Of a stretch of 27,357 nucleotides of DNA, positions 8,121 to 14,579 are shown piece after piece (positions within the stretch are counted from its first letter, which is position 1; each line of letters opens with the position of its first letter). The stretch comes from Clostridia bacterium (GTDB lineage Bacteria > Bacillota_A > Clostridia > Christensenellales > Aristaeellaceae): assembly GCA_017620455.1 (NCBI GenBank), contig JAFZQK010000006.1, positions 1 to 27,357 of the forward strand, read 5' to 3'. The position numbers and the translations under genes are program-made. A model generated the notes under the pieces. That model made no database searches. It was given only the letters and a program-made list of their open reading frames with translations, and was not told where the DNA came from.

Positions 8121-8501
8121 GGCAGGCTATGCGATTGACCGCCTCAGCCTGTCGACAAAGTGCCTTGGGGTAGTATGAAGGGGCCGCTCCCGGGGCCTTC
8201 CGGCCCGGCCCACGCTAAAAATATGCCAAAGGGCATATTTTTCGGGCGCTTCGGCCCCCCTTCATCAACCATCCGCAGGACCGGGTTTGCCGGTCCGGGG
8301 CCCGAAGCGCCCGGAAAATGGTCCGGTGGACCATTTTCAGCAAAGGGCGGGCGGCAGCCCTGGGCAGGCAGTCAGAATGACTGCTTCATCTATCAATTTA
8401 TGGCCGTAAAAAGAGCATTTCCGGGCATACTTGCTCGGAAATGCCTTTTTACAATAAATTGATGTTCCCAACGAAAGACTGCTTTAGCTGACTTTCGTTG
8501 G
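8121..8501. repeat. Palindrome-dense non-coding spacer (at least eight hairpins)
   Basis: The 411-bp convergent gap between the DUF937 gene and queT holds no credible gene. Inverted repeats: 8122-8128/8146-8152; 8175-8183/8257-8265 (nested outer arm); 8217-8227/8232-8242 (11 bp, followed by T); 8243-8254/8302-8313 (12 bp perfect) enclosing 8278-8284/8290-8296; 8314-8324/8328-8338 (11 bp perfect, 3-nt loop); 8368-8374/8378-8384; 8392-8400/8455-8463 enclosing 8415-8423/8436-8444; and 8468-8477/8492-8501 (10 bp perfect). Two have terminator-like T-runs. The density far exceeds what termination needs and suggests a composite of palindromic repeat elements or a structured RNA. Confidence 0.7.
8415..8450 (+). 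terminator. Terminator-like hairpin within the spacer
   Basis: A 9-bp stem (8415-8423/8436-8444) with a 12-nt loop is followed by five T (8446-8450). It also has A on the other side, so it could act for either convergent gene. An outer AT-rich arm pair (8392-8400/8455-8463) flanks it. Confidence 0.6.
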
Positions 8502-8513
8502 CAGGGTTCATGT

Positions 8514-9044
8514 TCAGTCGTTCAGGCCGGGCGTTTTTTTCAGCGCTTTGTGCAGCAGCAAGCCCAGCCAGCCGCAGGCCAGCACCTCGCCGATGCCCAC
8601 CGTGATCATGATCGGCACGTAGCCGGAGGCGGCCAGGGTGGTTTTCGTGAAGGGGATGGTAATGCTCACGTCCGGTATCATGTAAACGTAAATGAGCACG
8701 AAGGGAACGATCAGCATGTTGCTGATCACCGGCGGCAGCCAGGCGATCTCCACGCGCTTGCGCAGCAGCCGGGTGCCGATGGCGCCCAGCAGGGTGGCCA
8801 GCGTGCCCAGCACCACGTCCCCCGGCATGCAGCCCACGGTGATGTTCGCCAGCAGGCAGCCCAGCGTCAGCCCGGGCACCGCCGCGAAGGTGAACACGGG
8901 CAGGATCGTCAGCGCTTCGGAGAGGCGCAGCTGGATGGCCTGGCTGTCCAGATCCAGCAGCTTGGATACCCAGGTGAGCACCACGTACAGCGCGGCGATG
9001 GCGCCGCCCATGGTCAAGGTTTTGACGTTGAAAGACTTATTCAA
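8514..9044 (-). CDS. queT: QueT-family ECF transporter S component (probable queuosine-precursor uptake)
   Basis: This is the substrate-binding membrane subunit of an energy-coupling factor transporter; QueT proteins are linked to uptake of queuosine precursors such as preQ1. The 176 residues form five or six hydrophobic helices and carry the family block IQLRLSEALTILPVF (about 37-51), GLTLGCLLANI and DVVLGTLATLLGAIGTRLLR. The shared ECF module (EcfA/A'/T) is not in this window, as expected for a group II transporter. The start is TTG 9044 with AGGAGGG 7 nt upstream; no ATG fits. It has its own promoter and a GC-rich structured leader. It is convergent with the DUF937 gene. Family assignment is good; the exact substrate is inferred from family membership. 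Confidence 0.85.
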   Translation of the reverse strand: MNKSFNVKTLTMGGAIAALYVVLTWVSKLLDLDSQAIQLRLSEALTILPVFTFAAVPGLTLGCLLANITVGCMPGDVVLGTLATLLGAIGTRLLRKRVEIAWLPPVISNMLIVPFVLIYVYMIPDVSITIPFTKTTLAASGYVPIMITVGIGEVLACGWLGLLLHKALKKTPGLND

Positions 9045-9124
9045 GCCAAATCCCTCCTATAAAATTATTCCGGGCGGGTGGCGCGCCGGAGCGCGCATCG
9101 TCCGAGAGCCGAGAACAGTCGGCC
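9045..9124 (-). promoter_or_regulatory. Structured 5' leader of queT, possible riboswitch
   Basis: The leader of about 80 nt between the predicted transcription start and the TTG codon can form GCCGA/TCGGC (loop of 6) and GCGCGC/GCGCGC (loop TCCG) stems, followed by an unpaired AU-rich stretch leading into AGGAGGG. QueT genes are often under preQ1 riboswitches. I could not match a known preQ1 class consensus by eye, so this is only a positional candidate. Confidence 0.35.
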
Positions 9125-9130
9125 GGGCGT

Positions 9131-9159
9131 ATGATACCATATTTTCCCGCGCATGGCAA
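9131..9159 (-). promoter_or_regulatory. Promoter of queT
   Basis: On the minus strand, TTGCCA (9159-9154) and TATCAT (9136-9131) are separated by 17 bp, placing the transcript start near 9124. Confidence 0.6.
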
Positions 9160-9218
9160 GGATGAAATGCGCGCACGCTATCCTTCGGATCCCAGCGTTG
9201 AAAAGGAGGGTTTTCCCC

Positions 9219-9389
9219 ATGGCCGAGCCCAAAAAACAGTGCATCCATTGCAGCGTGGAAAGCTGCCGCCATCTGCAGCAGGAAAAGGGGCTGTGCTCCC
9301 TGGAGAGCATCCAGGTGTCCCCCACCCCCATGGCCTATTCCGGCGACCCCGCGGACGAGAGCATGTGCTCCAGCTACGAGTGCCGATGA
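9219..9389 (+). CDS. Small cysteine-rich DUF1540-type protein
   Basis: A 56-residue protein with six cysteines (C8, C11, C16, C26, C50, C55) and the sequence CIHCSVESCRH, which matches the DUF1540 pattern of a CxxC-like start, a central Cys and a C-terminal Cys. These domains are thought to be small metal-binding modules and are common in spore-forming and other Clostridia; the function is not established. ATG 9219 is preceded by AGGAGGG at about 8 nt. Its stop overlaps the start of the next small gene (ATGA), so the two are probably translated together. Confidence 0.8.
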   Translation: MAEPKKQCIHCSVESCRHLQQEKGLCSLESIQVSPTPMAYSGDPADESMCSSYECR

Positions 9390-9553
9390 AAAAGAAGAAA
9401 AAGAAAAGAACGCTCCCGTCCGGGATCGGACAGGCGGCGTCCATGACCGAGTGCACCGGCCTCCTCCCCGCCCAGGTGGAGGGGGACGGAGAGGCCGGGG
9501 CGCTTTCGGATCTGATGCAGCTCCCGGTAAAACCGCCGGAGGAAAGCCGGTAA
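9386..9553 (+). CDS. Small hypothetical protein, 55 residues, coupled to the DUF1540 gene
   Basis: No family recognised with certainty. The start ATG 9386 overlaps the upstream TGA in an ATGA arrangement, typical of translational coupling, and a terminator follows 46 nt after its stop, which together support a real gene. The N-terminus is a run of lysines (six K within MKKKKKKR), followed by LPSGIGQAASMTECTGLLP and an acidic, proline-containing tail. The conserved-looking TECTGLLP segment is the part to search with. There is no membrane segment and one cysteine (C23). Confidence 0.65.
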   Translation: MKKKKKKRTLPSGIGQAASMTECTGLLPAQVEGDGEAGALSDLMQLPVKPPEESR

Positions 9554-9599
9554 GGGCCGATTTTCGCCGGGACGGGCCTTTCGCCGCGGAAATGAAAAG

Positions 9600-9635
9600 C
9601 GGCGCTTCCCCGCGTTGGGGCAGGCGCCGTTTTTT
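9600..9635. terminator. Terminator of the small-gene pair, also usable by trkH
   Basis: Stem CGGCGC/GCGCCG (9600-9605/9624-9629) continues into CCCC/GGGG (9608-9611/9617-9620) and is followed by six T (9630-9635). The opposite strand ends CGCTTTTC, so it may also stop leftward transcription of trkH, whose stop is at 9639. Confidence 0.8.
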
Positions 9636-9638
9636 GCG

Positions 9639-11090
9639 TCAGTTCTTTTTCCACACCGTGGGGGAAAACAGGATCAGGATGGGATAGATCTCCAGCCTGC
9701 CCCCCAGCATCAGCAGGGACATGATCAGCTTGGAAAAGGGGGAAAAGAAGGCGAAATTGCCTTTGGGGCCCACCTGGCCCAGGCCCGGGCCCACGTTGGA
9801 AAGGCAGGTGAGGGAGGCGGAAAAGGCGGTGGTGGGGTCCGCGGCGTCGACGGAAAGGATGATCCCCCCGATGAGGAACACGCCCAGATAAATGAACAGG
9901 TACACCCCCAGCTGGCCCAGGGTGGTTTCCGGCACGGGCTTGCCCTCGAAGCGCACCACGGCCACCTTCCGGGGCAGCAGGGTATGTTCCAGATCCCGGT
10001 AGGCGGATTTGAGCAGCAGCTGCACCCGGCTGATCTTGAACCCGCCGGCGGTGGAGCCCGCGCAGGCGCCCGTGCACATCACCAGCAGCAGCAGCGCCCG
10101 GGCGAACATGGGCCAGGCGTTGAAATCCGCGGTGGTGAAGCCGGTGGTGGAGATGACGGAATTGGTCTGGAAAAAGCCGTGGCGCAGGGCGGAGAAGAAA
10201 TCGGGGTATTCGGGCAGGATGGTCAGCGTGATCCCCAGGGTGGCGGCGAAGGCCAGGCCCAGATAGCCCCACATTTCCTCGCTGTGCAGGATGGGCTTCC
10301 CCTCCCGGCGCACGGCGTGGAAATACACCGCGAAATTGACGCCGAACAGCAGCATGAACCCGCCGATGATCCATTCGATCAGGGGATTGCCAAAGGCCGC
10401 CACGCTGGCGTTGTAATTGGAAAAGCCGCCGGTGCCCGCGGTGCCGAAGGTGTGGATCAGGGCGTCGTAGAGGTTCATGCCCGCCAGACGCAGGCACACG
10501 CATTCGGCCAGGGAAAGGGCGAAATACAGGGCGTAGAGCACCTTGGCGGTATCGCCCATTTTGGGCTTGAGCTTGCTGAAGGTGGGGCCGGGGCTTTCCG
10601 CCCGGGCCAGCAGGCTGGTGCGGCCGGACAGCCGGGGCAGCACCGCCAGGGTGAACACCAGCACGCCCATGCCGCCGATCCAGTGGGTGAAGGAACGCCA
10701 GAACAATATGCCTTTGGGCAGGCCTTCGATGGCGGTGAGGATGGTGGCCCCGGTGGTGGTGAAGCCGCTGACGGATTCAAAAAACGCGTCGTGCAGATGG
10801 GGGATCGCCCCGGAGAGCACGAAGGGGATGCCCCCGAAAAAGGACAGGATCAGCCAGCTCAGGCCCGCCACGGCCATGCCGTCCCGGGCGGTGAGATCCT
10901 CCCGCTTGGGGGAGAGCAGATAGCCCGGCAGGGCGCCGCAGCCCAGGCACAGCAGGATCGTCGCGGCGAAGGCGACGGCGTCGCCCTCCCGGTGGATCAG
11001 CGCCACGGCCAGGGAGGGGGTCATCAGCGCCCCTTCCATCATCAGCAGCCTGCCCAGCAGCCGGAATACCAATGCGTAGTTCAAAATCAA
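9639..11090 (-). CDS. trkH: TrkH/KtrB-family potassium channel subunit
   Basis: This is the membrane-embedded potassium-translocating subunit of the Trk system, 483 residues as expected for TrkH. Four pore-loop repeats are visible: SGFTTTGATIL, GTAGTGGFSNYN, ISTTGFTTADF and LSNVGPGLG, each with the selectivity-filter glycine. There are about ten membrane helices, and the N-terminal MILNYALVFRLLG start is typical. The start is TTG 11090 (GGGG four nt upstream); TTG 11084 gives a better spacing. It lies 54 bp downstream of trkA, separated by a GC hairpin, and depends on the cytoplasmic TrkA partner encoded there. Confidence 0.95.
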   Translation of the reverse strand: MILNYALVFRLLGRLLMMEGALMTPSLAVALIHREGDAVAFAATILLCLGCGALPGYLLSPKREDLTARDGMAVAGLSWLILSFFGGIPFVLSGAIPHLHDAFFESVSGFTTTGATILTAIEGLPKGILFWRSFTHWIGGMGVLVFTLAVLPRLSGRTSLLARAESPGPTFSKLKPKMGDTAKVLYALYFALSLAECVCLRLAGMNLYDALIHTFGTAGTGGFSNYNASVAAFGNPLIEWIIGGFMLLFGVNFAVYFHAVRREGKPILHSEEMWGYLGLAFAATLGITLTILPEYPDFFSALRHGFFQTNSVISTTGFTTADFNAWPMFARALLLLVMCTGACAGSTAGGFKISRVQLLLKSAYRDLEHTLLPRKVAVVRFEGKPVPETTLGQLGVYLFIYLGVFLIGGIILSVDAADPTTAFSASLTCLSNVGPGLGQVGPKGNFAFFSPFSKLIMSLLMLGGRLEIYPILILFSPTVWKKN

Positions 11091-11113
11091 AATCCCCTTG
11101 TCTGTCAGATGGA

Positions 11114-11137
11114 CGCCCGGGCGTCGTTGCCCGGGCG
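11114..11137. promoter_or_regulatory. Hairpin between trkA and trkH
   Basis: A perfect 9-bp GC stem (11114-11122/11129-11137) with a 6-nt loop sits in the 54-bp gap. In the direction of the trk transcript there is no T-run after it, so it is not a simple terminator. It could stabilise the upstream message or set the TrkA:TrkH ratio (inference). Confidence 0.55.
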
Positions 11138-11144
11138 CGCATTT

Positions 11145-12509
11145 TTATTTTCTTACGATCTGGCCCAGATCGCTGATGCCGGGGCGGCGGGAAATGGCCA
11201 CCACATGGTCCCCGGCCTCGATGGTGTCGTTGCCGAAGGGCACCTGCACCTGCCCCTCCCGCACGATCACGGCGATCAGGGCGTCGCCGCTGACGTTCAG
11301 GTTTTTGAGGGGCACGTGGATATAGGGCGCGTTGGCCTGGGCGATGAATTCCAGGGCTTCCGCCCGGCCGTCCATCAGGCGGTACATGCGCTCCACGGTG
11401 GCCGTGGCGCGGCTGGCCCGGGTGCGCACGGTGCGCAGGATGGTGTTGCAGGCCACGGTCTTGGGGCTGATGATGCTGTCCAGGCCCATGTTGTGCATGA
11501 TGGCGGAATAATTGTCCCGGTTGGATTTGACGATGACCTTCTTGACCCCCCGCTGCACCGCGTAGAACCCGGCCATCAGGTTTTCCTCATCCCGGCCGGA
11601 CAGGGGCACGAAGGCGTGCACGTCGGAAAGGCCTTCGCTTTCCAGCAGATCCTGGTCCGTGCCGTCGCCCTGGATGATGGTGGCCCCGGGCAGGGATTCG
11701 GACAGGCGGCGAGCCTTTTCGGGGTTCAGCTCGATGAGGCTCACTTTGATCTTCATGCCCAGCAGCATATTGGCCAGATAATACCCGATGCGGCCGCCGC
11801 CCATGATCATGACCGAATTGATGGCGGAGGAGCCCTTGTTCAGGGCCTCGAAAAACTGGGTGATGGTTTTCACGTCGGACACCACGTGCACCCGGTCCCC
11901 CGCCTGGATGACGAAATCGCCCTTGGGGATGATCAGGTCGTCCCCGCGCTCCACCGCGCAGAAGAGCACCTGGGGCAGATGCTTGTTTTTGCGGTACATA
12001 TCGCGCAGGGGCACGCCCACCACGCCGTCGCCCTCGGCGGCCCGGAAGTCCGCCATTTCCACCTGGCCCCGGGCGAAGGTCTCCACCATGCCGGCGAAGG
12101 GAAAGCGCAGCATGCGGCTGATTTCCCGGGCGGTGGCGCGCTCGGGGTTGATTACATAGTCGATGGAAAGCTCCTTCTGCAGGAAGGGCAGGGTGGACAG
12201 GTATTCCGGATCCCGGATCCGGGCAATGGTGTACTGGGCCCCCAGGCGCTTGGCCGTCAGGCAGGAAAGCATATTGATCTCGTCGCCCATGGTGGCGGCG
12301 ATGACGATATCGGCGTGCTGCACGTCCGCTTCCCGCAGCGTATCCACGCTGACGCCGCTGCCGTGAATGAACATGGCGTCCAGGGCGTCCTGGCTGCGCT
12401 GGATCACGGTGTCGCTGCGGTCGATGACGGTGACGTCATGGCCTTCGGCGATCAGGCTCTGGGCCAGGGAGGTGCCCATCTTGCCGCTGCCAATCACTAA
12501 AATCCGCAT
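11145..12509 (-). CDS. trkA: Trk system potassium uptake regulator TrkA (two RCK units)
   Basis: A cytoplasmic gating subunit that binds NAD(H) or related nucleotides and controls TrkH. The 454 residues form the classic duplicated RCK_N-RCK_C architecture. The first Rossmann unit starts MRILVIGSGKMGTSLA (GxGxxG at 7-12), with acidic D34 ending the second strand (VTVIDRSD). The second starts VMIMGGGRIGYYLA near 235, with E near 258. RCK_C modules lie at about 140-220 and 370-454, the latter ending PFGNDTIEAGDHVVAISRR. ATG 12509 is chosen because GGAGG lies 5 nt upstream; the longer TTG 12521 has none. It is the first gene of the trkA-trkH operon. Confidence 0.96.
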   Translation of the reverse strand: MRILVIGSGKMGTSLAQSLIAEGHDVTVIDRSDTVIQRSQDALDAMFIHGSGVSVDTLREADVQHADIVIAATMGDEINMLSCLTAKRLGAQYTIARIRDPEYLSTLPFLQKELSIDYVINPERATAREISRMLRFPFAGMVETFARGQVEMADFRAAEGDGVVGVPLRDMYRKNKHLPQVLFCAVERGDDLIIPKGDFVIQAGDRVHVVSDVKTITQFFEALNKGSSAINSVMIMGGGRIGYYLANMLLGMKIKVSLIELNPEKARRLSESLPGATIIQGDGTDQDLLESEGLSDVHAFVPLSGRDEENLMAGFYAVQRGVKKVIVKSNRDNYSAIMHNMGLDSIISPKTVACNTILRTVRTRASRATATVERMYRLMDGRAEALEFIAQANAPYIHVPLKNLNVSGDALIAVIVREGQVQVPFGNDTIEAGDHVVAISRRPGISDLGQIVRK

Positions 12510-12539
12510 GAAAGCCTCCAAAAAGCGAAGTCACCTATC

Positions 12540-12568
12540 ATTATAGCAGGGATTCGGAGATTTGGGAA
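12540..12568 (-). promoter_or_regulatory. Promoter of trkA-trkH
   Basis: On the minus strand, TTCCCA (12568-12563) and exact TATAAT (12545-12540) are 17 bp apart; the start codon is about 30 nt downstream. Confidence 0.55.
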
Positions 12569-12595
12569 GGGGGGCGGGAGGAGTTTGCTTCCCCG

Positions 12596-12988
12596 TCAGA
12601 GCCCTTCCCTTTCCAGCGCCCGGATCAGCGCTTGGGCGCAGGCCTCGTACACCGCGTCGTCCCCGCCGAAGGGATCGGGGATCCGGGGCGAAAGCACGCG
12701 GATCTTGCCCGCCTGGGCGGGAAACAGCGCTTTGAGCATATCGGCGTGGGCGTCGGTCATGGCGTAGACCCGTTCGGCCCGGGCCATCAGGGCGGGCGTT
12801 ACTGTCCGGGCGGCGTGGCCCGTCAGGTCCGCCCCGCGGCGGGCGGCGGCGCGGATCGCCTGGCGGGTGGCCGGGTCCCCCGCCCGGGCGCAGAGGCCGG
12901 CGGATTCCGCGTCGGTGCCCCGGGCCCGGGCGAGGGCGGCGGCCAGGGGGCTGCGGCAGGTGTTGCCGGTGCAGACAAAGAGGATCAT
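12596..12988 (-). CDS. Low-molecular-weight protein phosphatase, YwlE-like (possible protein-arginine phosphatase)
   Basis: A cytoplasmic Cys-dependent phosphatase. The active-site loop is CTGNTCRS (C6 nucleophile, R12) and the general acid is D105 in DPFGG. The threonine at position 10 of the loop is the residue that, in Bacillus YwlE, favours phospho-arginine over phospho-tyrosine, where most tyrosine phosphatases have a larger side chain. It is 130 residues against about 150 for relatives, and is Ala/Arg-rich. ATG 12988 is preceded by GGAAGG, a modest site. It has its own promoter and lies 87 bp upstream of trkA, in the same direction. No McsB arginine kinase is seen in this window, so arginine-phosphatase activity is inference from one residue and the DPFGG motif. 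Confidence 0.85.
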   Translation of the reverse strand: MILFVCTGNTCRSPLAAALARARGTDAESAGLCARAGDPATRQAIRAAARRGADLTGHAARTVTPALMARAERVYAMTDAHADMLKALFPAQAGKIRVLSPRIPDPFGGDDAVYEACAQALIRALEREGL

Positions 12989-13038
12989 GGCGCTTCCTTT
13001 CCTTCCCGGGCGGCTTTTCCGCGGCCCGGTCTGTTCCT

Positions 13039-13067
13039 ATTATAATACTGCGGCCGCCGTCGGGCAA
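13039..13067 (-). promoter_or_regulatory. Promoter of the phosphatase gene
   Basis: On the minus strand, TTGCCC (13067-13062) and TATAAT (13044-13039) are 17 bp apart, about 50 bp before the start codon. Confidence 0.6.
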
Positions 13068-13087
13068 GATACAGGGGGTGCGGGAAT

Positions 13088-13112
13088 GGGCGTCCACCAT
13101 ATGTGGATGCCC
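13088..13112. promoter_or_regulatory. Inverted repeat between the phosphatase and rpsT promoters
   Basis: Arms 13088-13097 and 13103-13112 pair over 10 bp (one G-U) around CATAT. The element lies between the two divergent promoters and has no T-run, so it could be an operator; nothing further is visible. Confidence 0.4.
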
Positions 13113-13157
13113 GGGAAAAAGGGCCGGGAGAAAATGAAAAAACGTGAAAAAAAGGGC

Positions 13158-13186
13158 TTGCGTTTTGGAAAGCCTTATGTTAAAAT
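13158..13186 (+). promoter_or_regulatory. Promoter of rpsT
   Basis: TTGCGT (13158-13163) and TAAAAT (13181-13186) are 17 bp apart, about 40 bp before the start codon. Confidence 0.7.
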
Positions 13187-13234
13187 ACCGTTTGCTGATT
13201 ATCAGCGCAGTAATCCGCGAGGAGGTGAAGGAAG

Positions 13235-13498
13235 TTGCCGAACATCAAGTCCGCCATGAAGCGTGTGAAGGTGAGCAAGACGAAGAACCTGCGGAATCGT
13301 ATGGTGAAGACGGGCGTTAAGACTGCCATCAAGAAGTATCAGGTCGCTCTGACTGAGGGCGTCGCCCCCGCCAGCGCGCAACTGAGCGCCACCGCCTCCG
13401 CTATTGATAAAGCGGTCTCCAAGGGCGTCATCCACAAGAACGCTGCCAACCGCAAAAAGGCCCGTCTGGCCAAGGCCATGAACAAAGCCGAAGCCTGA
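13235..13498 (+). CDS. rpsT: 30S ribosomal protein S20
   Basis: S20 binds 16S rRNA early in 30S assembly. The 87-residue protein has the family's MPNIKSAMKRVK opening, the basic helical body and the C-terminal HKNAANRKKARLAKAMN block. It starts with TTG at 13235, with an unusually complete AGGAGGTGA site at 13220-13228. E. coli rpsT also starts with UUG, and there the poor start codon is part of its translational autoregulation; the same may apply here (inference). It is monocistronic, with its own promoter and terminator. Confidence 0.97.
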   Translation: MPNIKSAMKRVKVSKTKNLRNRMVKTGVKTAIKKYQVALTEGVAPASAQLSATASAIDKAVSKGVIHKNAANRKKARLAKAMNKAEA

Positions 13499-13520
13499 CC
13501 GTGACCGGCATATTTGCCTG

Positions 13521-13547
13521 AAACCCGCTCCATGGCGGGTTTTTTTC
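13521..13547 (+). terminator. Terminator of rpsT
   Basis: An 8-bp stem (13521-13528/13535-13542) with a 6-nt loop runs into an uninterrupted T tract up to 13547. Confidence 0.9.
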
Positions 13548-13570
13548 TTGCGCCGGAAGGAGAAAAACAA

Positions 13571-13603
13571 GCCGGGAGAAAACGGAAAGCGCTTTCTCCC
13601 GGC
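13571..13603 (-). terminator. Terminator of the leftward sensor operon
   Basis: A perfect 11-bp stem (13571-13581/13593-13603) with an 11-nt loop lies 38 bp beyond the stop of the ligand-binding gene. On the minus strand it is followed by TTGTTTTTC. A plus-strand T-run (13609-13614) may make it bidirectional. Confidence 0.8.
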
Positions 13604-13640
13604 GGCTGTTTTTTACGGTCTAAAGGAGGCCCGGCGCGGC

Positions 13641-14519
13641 TCACCAGTTGTTGCACCAGCCCACGGTCTCGCCCTTGAGCAGGGTGACGGGGACGGTGAT
13701 CTGCCGGTCCGGGGCGTCGGAAAGGCCCTCGATCTTCTGGATCAGCAGCCGGGCTGCGGCGCGGCCCATCTCCTCGTTGTTTTGGCGCACGGTGGTCAGG
13801 TGCGGCCGGAGGGACTGGGTCAGGGGGATGCCGTCGTAGCCGGCCACGGATACGTCCGCGGGGATGCGCAGCTCGTTTTCCCGGATGACCTCCTGGGCGC
13901 CCAGGTAGCTGGCGTCGTCCGGCAGCAGCAGGCAGGTGGGCCGGTCCGGCCGGTCGATCATGGTCCGCACCATGGCGCGGATCAGATCCAGATCGTCGTA
14001 GCGCCCCTCCGCCAGATATCCATCCGGGATGGGCAGCCCGCGGTCGGCCATGGCGGCGCGGAATTCGTCGATGCGCTCGTCCGTCACCCGGGAATTGCGC
14101 TGGCCGCTGATGAAGGCGATGCGCCTGTGGCCCAGGGATACGGCGTATTCCACCAGCTGGCGGACGCCCGCCCGGTTGTCGGACGCCACGCCGGGCTGGC
14201 CGGGGAAGGGATGGTCCACCGTGACGCAGGGGATGTCCGAGGACAAAAGCTCCTCCACGCTGTCGGATTCAAAATTGATCACCGGGATGAACACCCCGTC
14301 CAGCTTCCGGCAGCGGCAGTGCTCCAGATAGGTGGTCTTTTCTCCGCCGATGCGGTCGTTGATGAAGGTGATGTCGAAGCCGTGCTCCTCCACCTCCGTT
14401 TTGAAAGAATTGAGCATGTTGGCGAAAAACGGGTGGGTAAGGCCGCTTTTGCTCTCCTCCACGAACAGTACGCCCAGGTTGTAGGTCAGCGGGGCGCCGG
14501 GGCCGTTCTTGTTGGACAT
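13641..14519 (-). CDS. LacI-type ligand-binding domain protein lacking the DNA-binding domain
   Basis: The 292-residue protein matches the periplasmic-binding-protein-like half of LacI/GalR regulators: LGVLFVEESKSGLTHPFFANML at about 15, DGVFIP, IPCVTVDHP, DNRAGVRQLVEYAVSLGHRRIAFISG, AGYDGIPLTQSLRPHLTTVRQ and the C-terminal LLKGETVGW. A normal LacI protein has a helix-turn-helix of about 55 residues in front; here the protein starts just before the sensor domain, with AGGAGG 8 nt before ATG 14519, and the upstream gene ends only 60 bp away. The domain is therefore absent, not frameshifted out of view. No signal peptide is present, so it should act in the cytoplasm. It follows the GGDEF/EAL gene in one operon, suggesting it feeds a ligand signal to that protein (inference). 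Confidence 0.85.
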   Translation of the reverse strand: MSNKNGPGAPLTYNLGVLFVEESKSGLTHPFFANMLNSFKTEVEEHGFDITFINDRIGGEKTTYLEHCRCRKLDGVFIPVINFESDSVEELLSSDIPCVTVDHPFPGQPGVASDNRAGVRQLVEYAVSLGHRRIAFISGQRNSRVTDERIDEFRAAMADRGLPIPDGYLAEGRYDDLDLIRAMVRTMIDRPDRPTCLLLPDDASYLGAQEVIRENELRIPADVSVAGYDGIPLTQSLRPHLTTVRQNNEEMGRAAARLLIQKIEGLSDAPDRQITVPVTLLKGETVGWCNNW

Positions 14520-14579
14520 GAATGCCACCTCCTCGGGATCGGATGAAAATAATGAAGAAAAATGCGGACGGGTCTGTTT

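Noticed and set aside
8107..8122. Similar string CGGACAGCAAAAA(A)GGC here and near 25806
   Set aside because: Only about 15 bases match and the flanks differ, so a shared repeat element cannot be supported from two short hits.
8160..8462. A 100-codon ORF in the palindromic spacer
   Set aside because: It passes straight through several perfect hairpins and has no ribosome-binding site or coding-type composition.
9615..12500. A 961-codon plus-strand open frame opposite trkH and trkA
   Set aside because: It is rich in His, Gln, Gly and Ala with no domain motif, runs antisense to two clearly recognised genes and results from the codon bias of GC-rich DNA.
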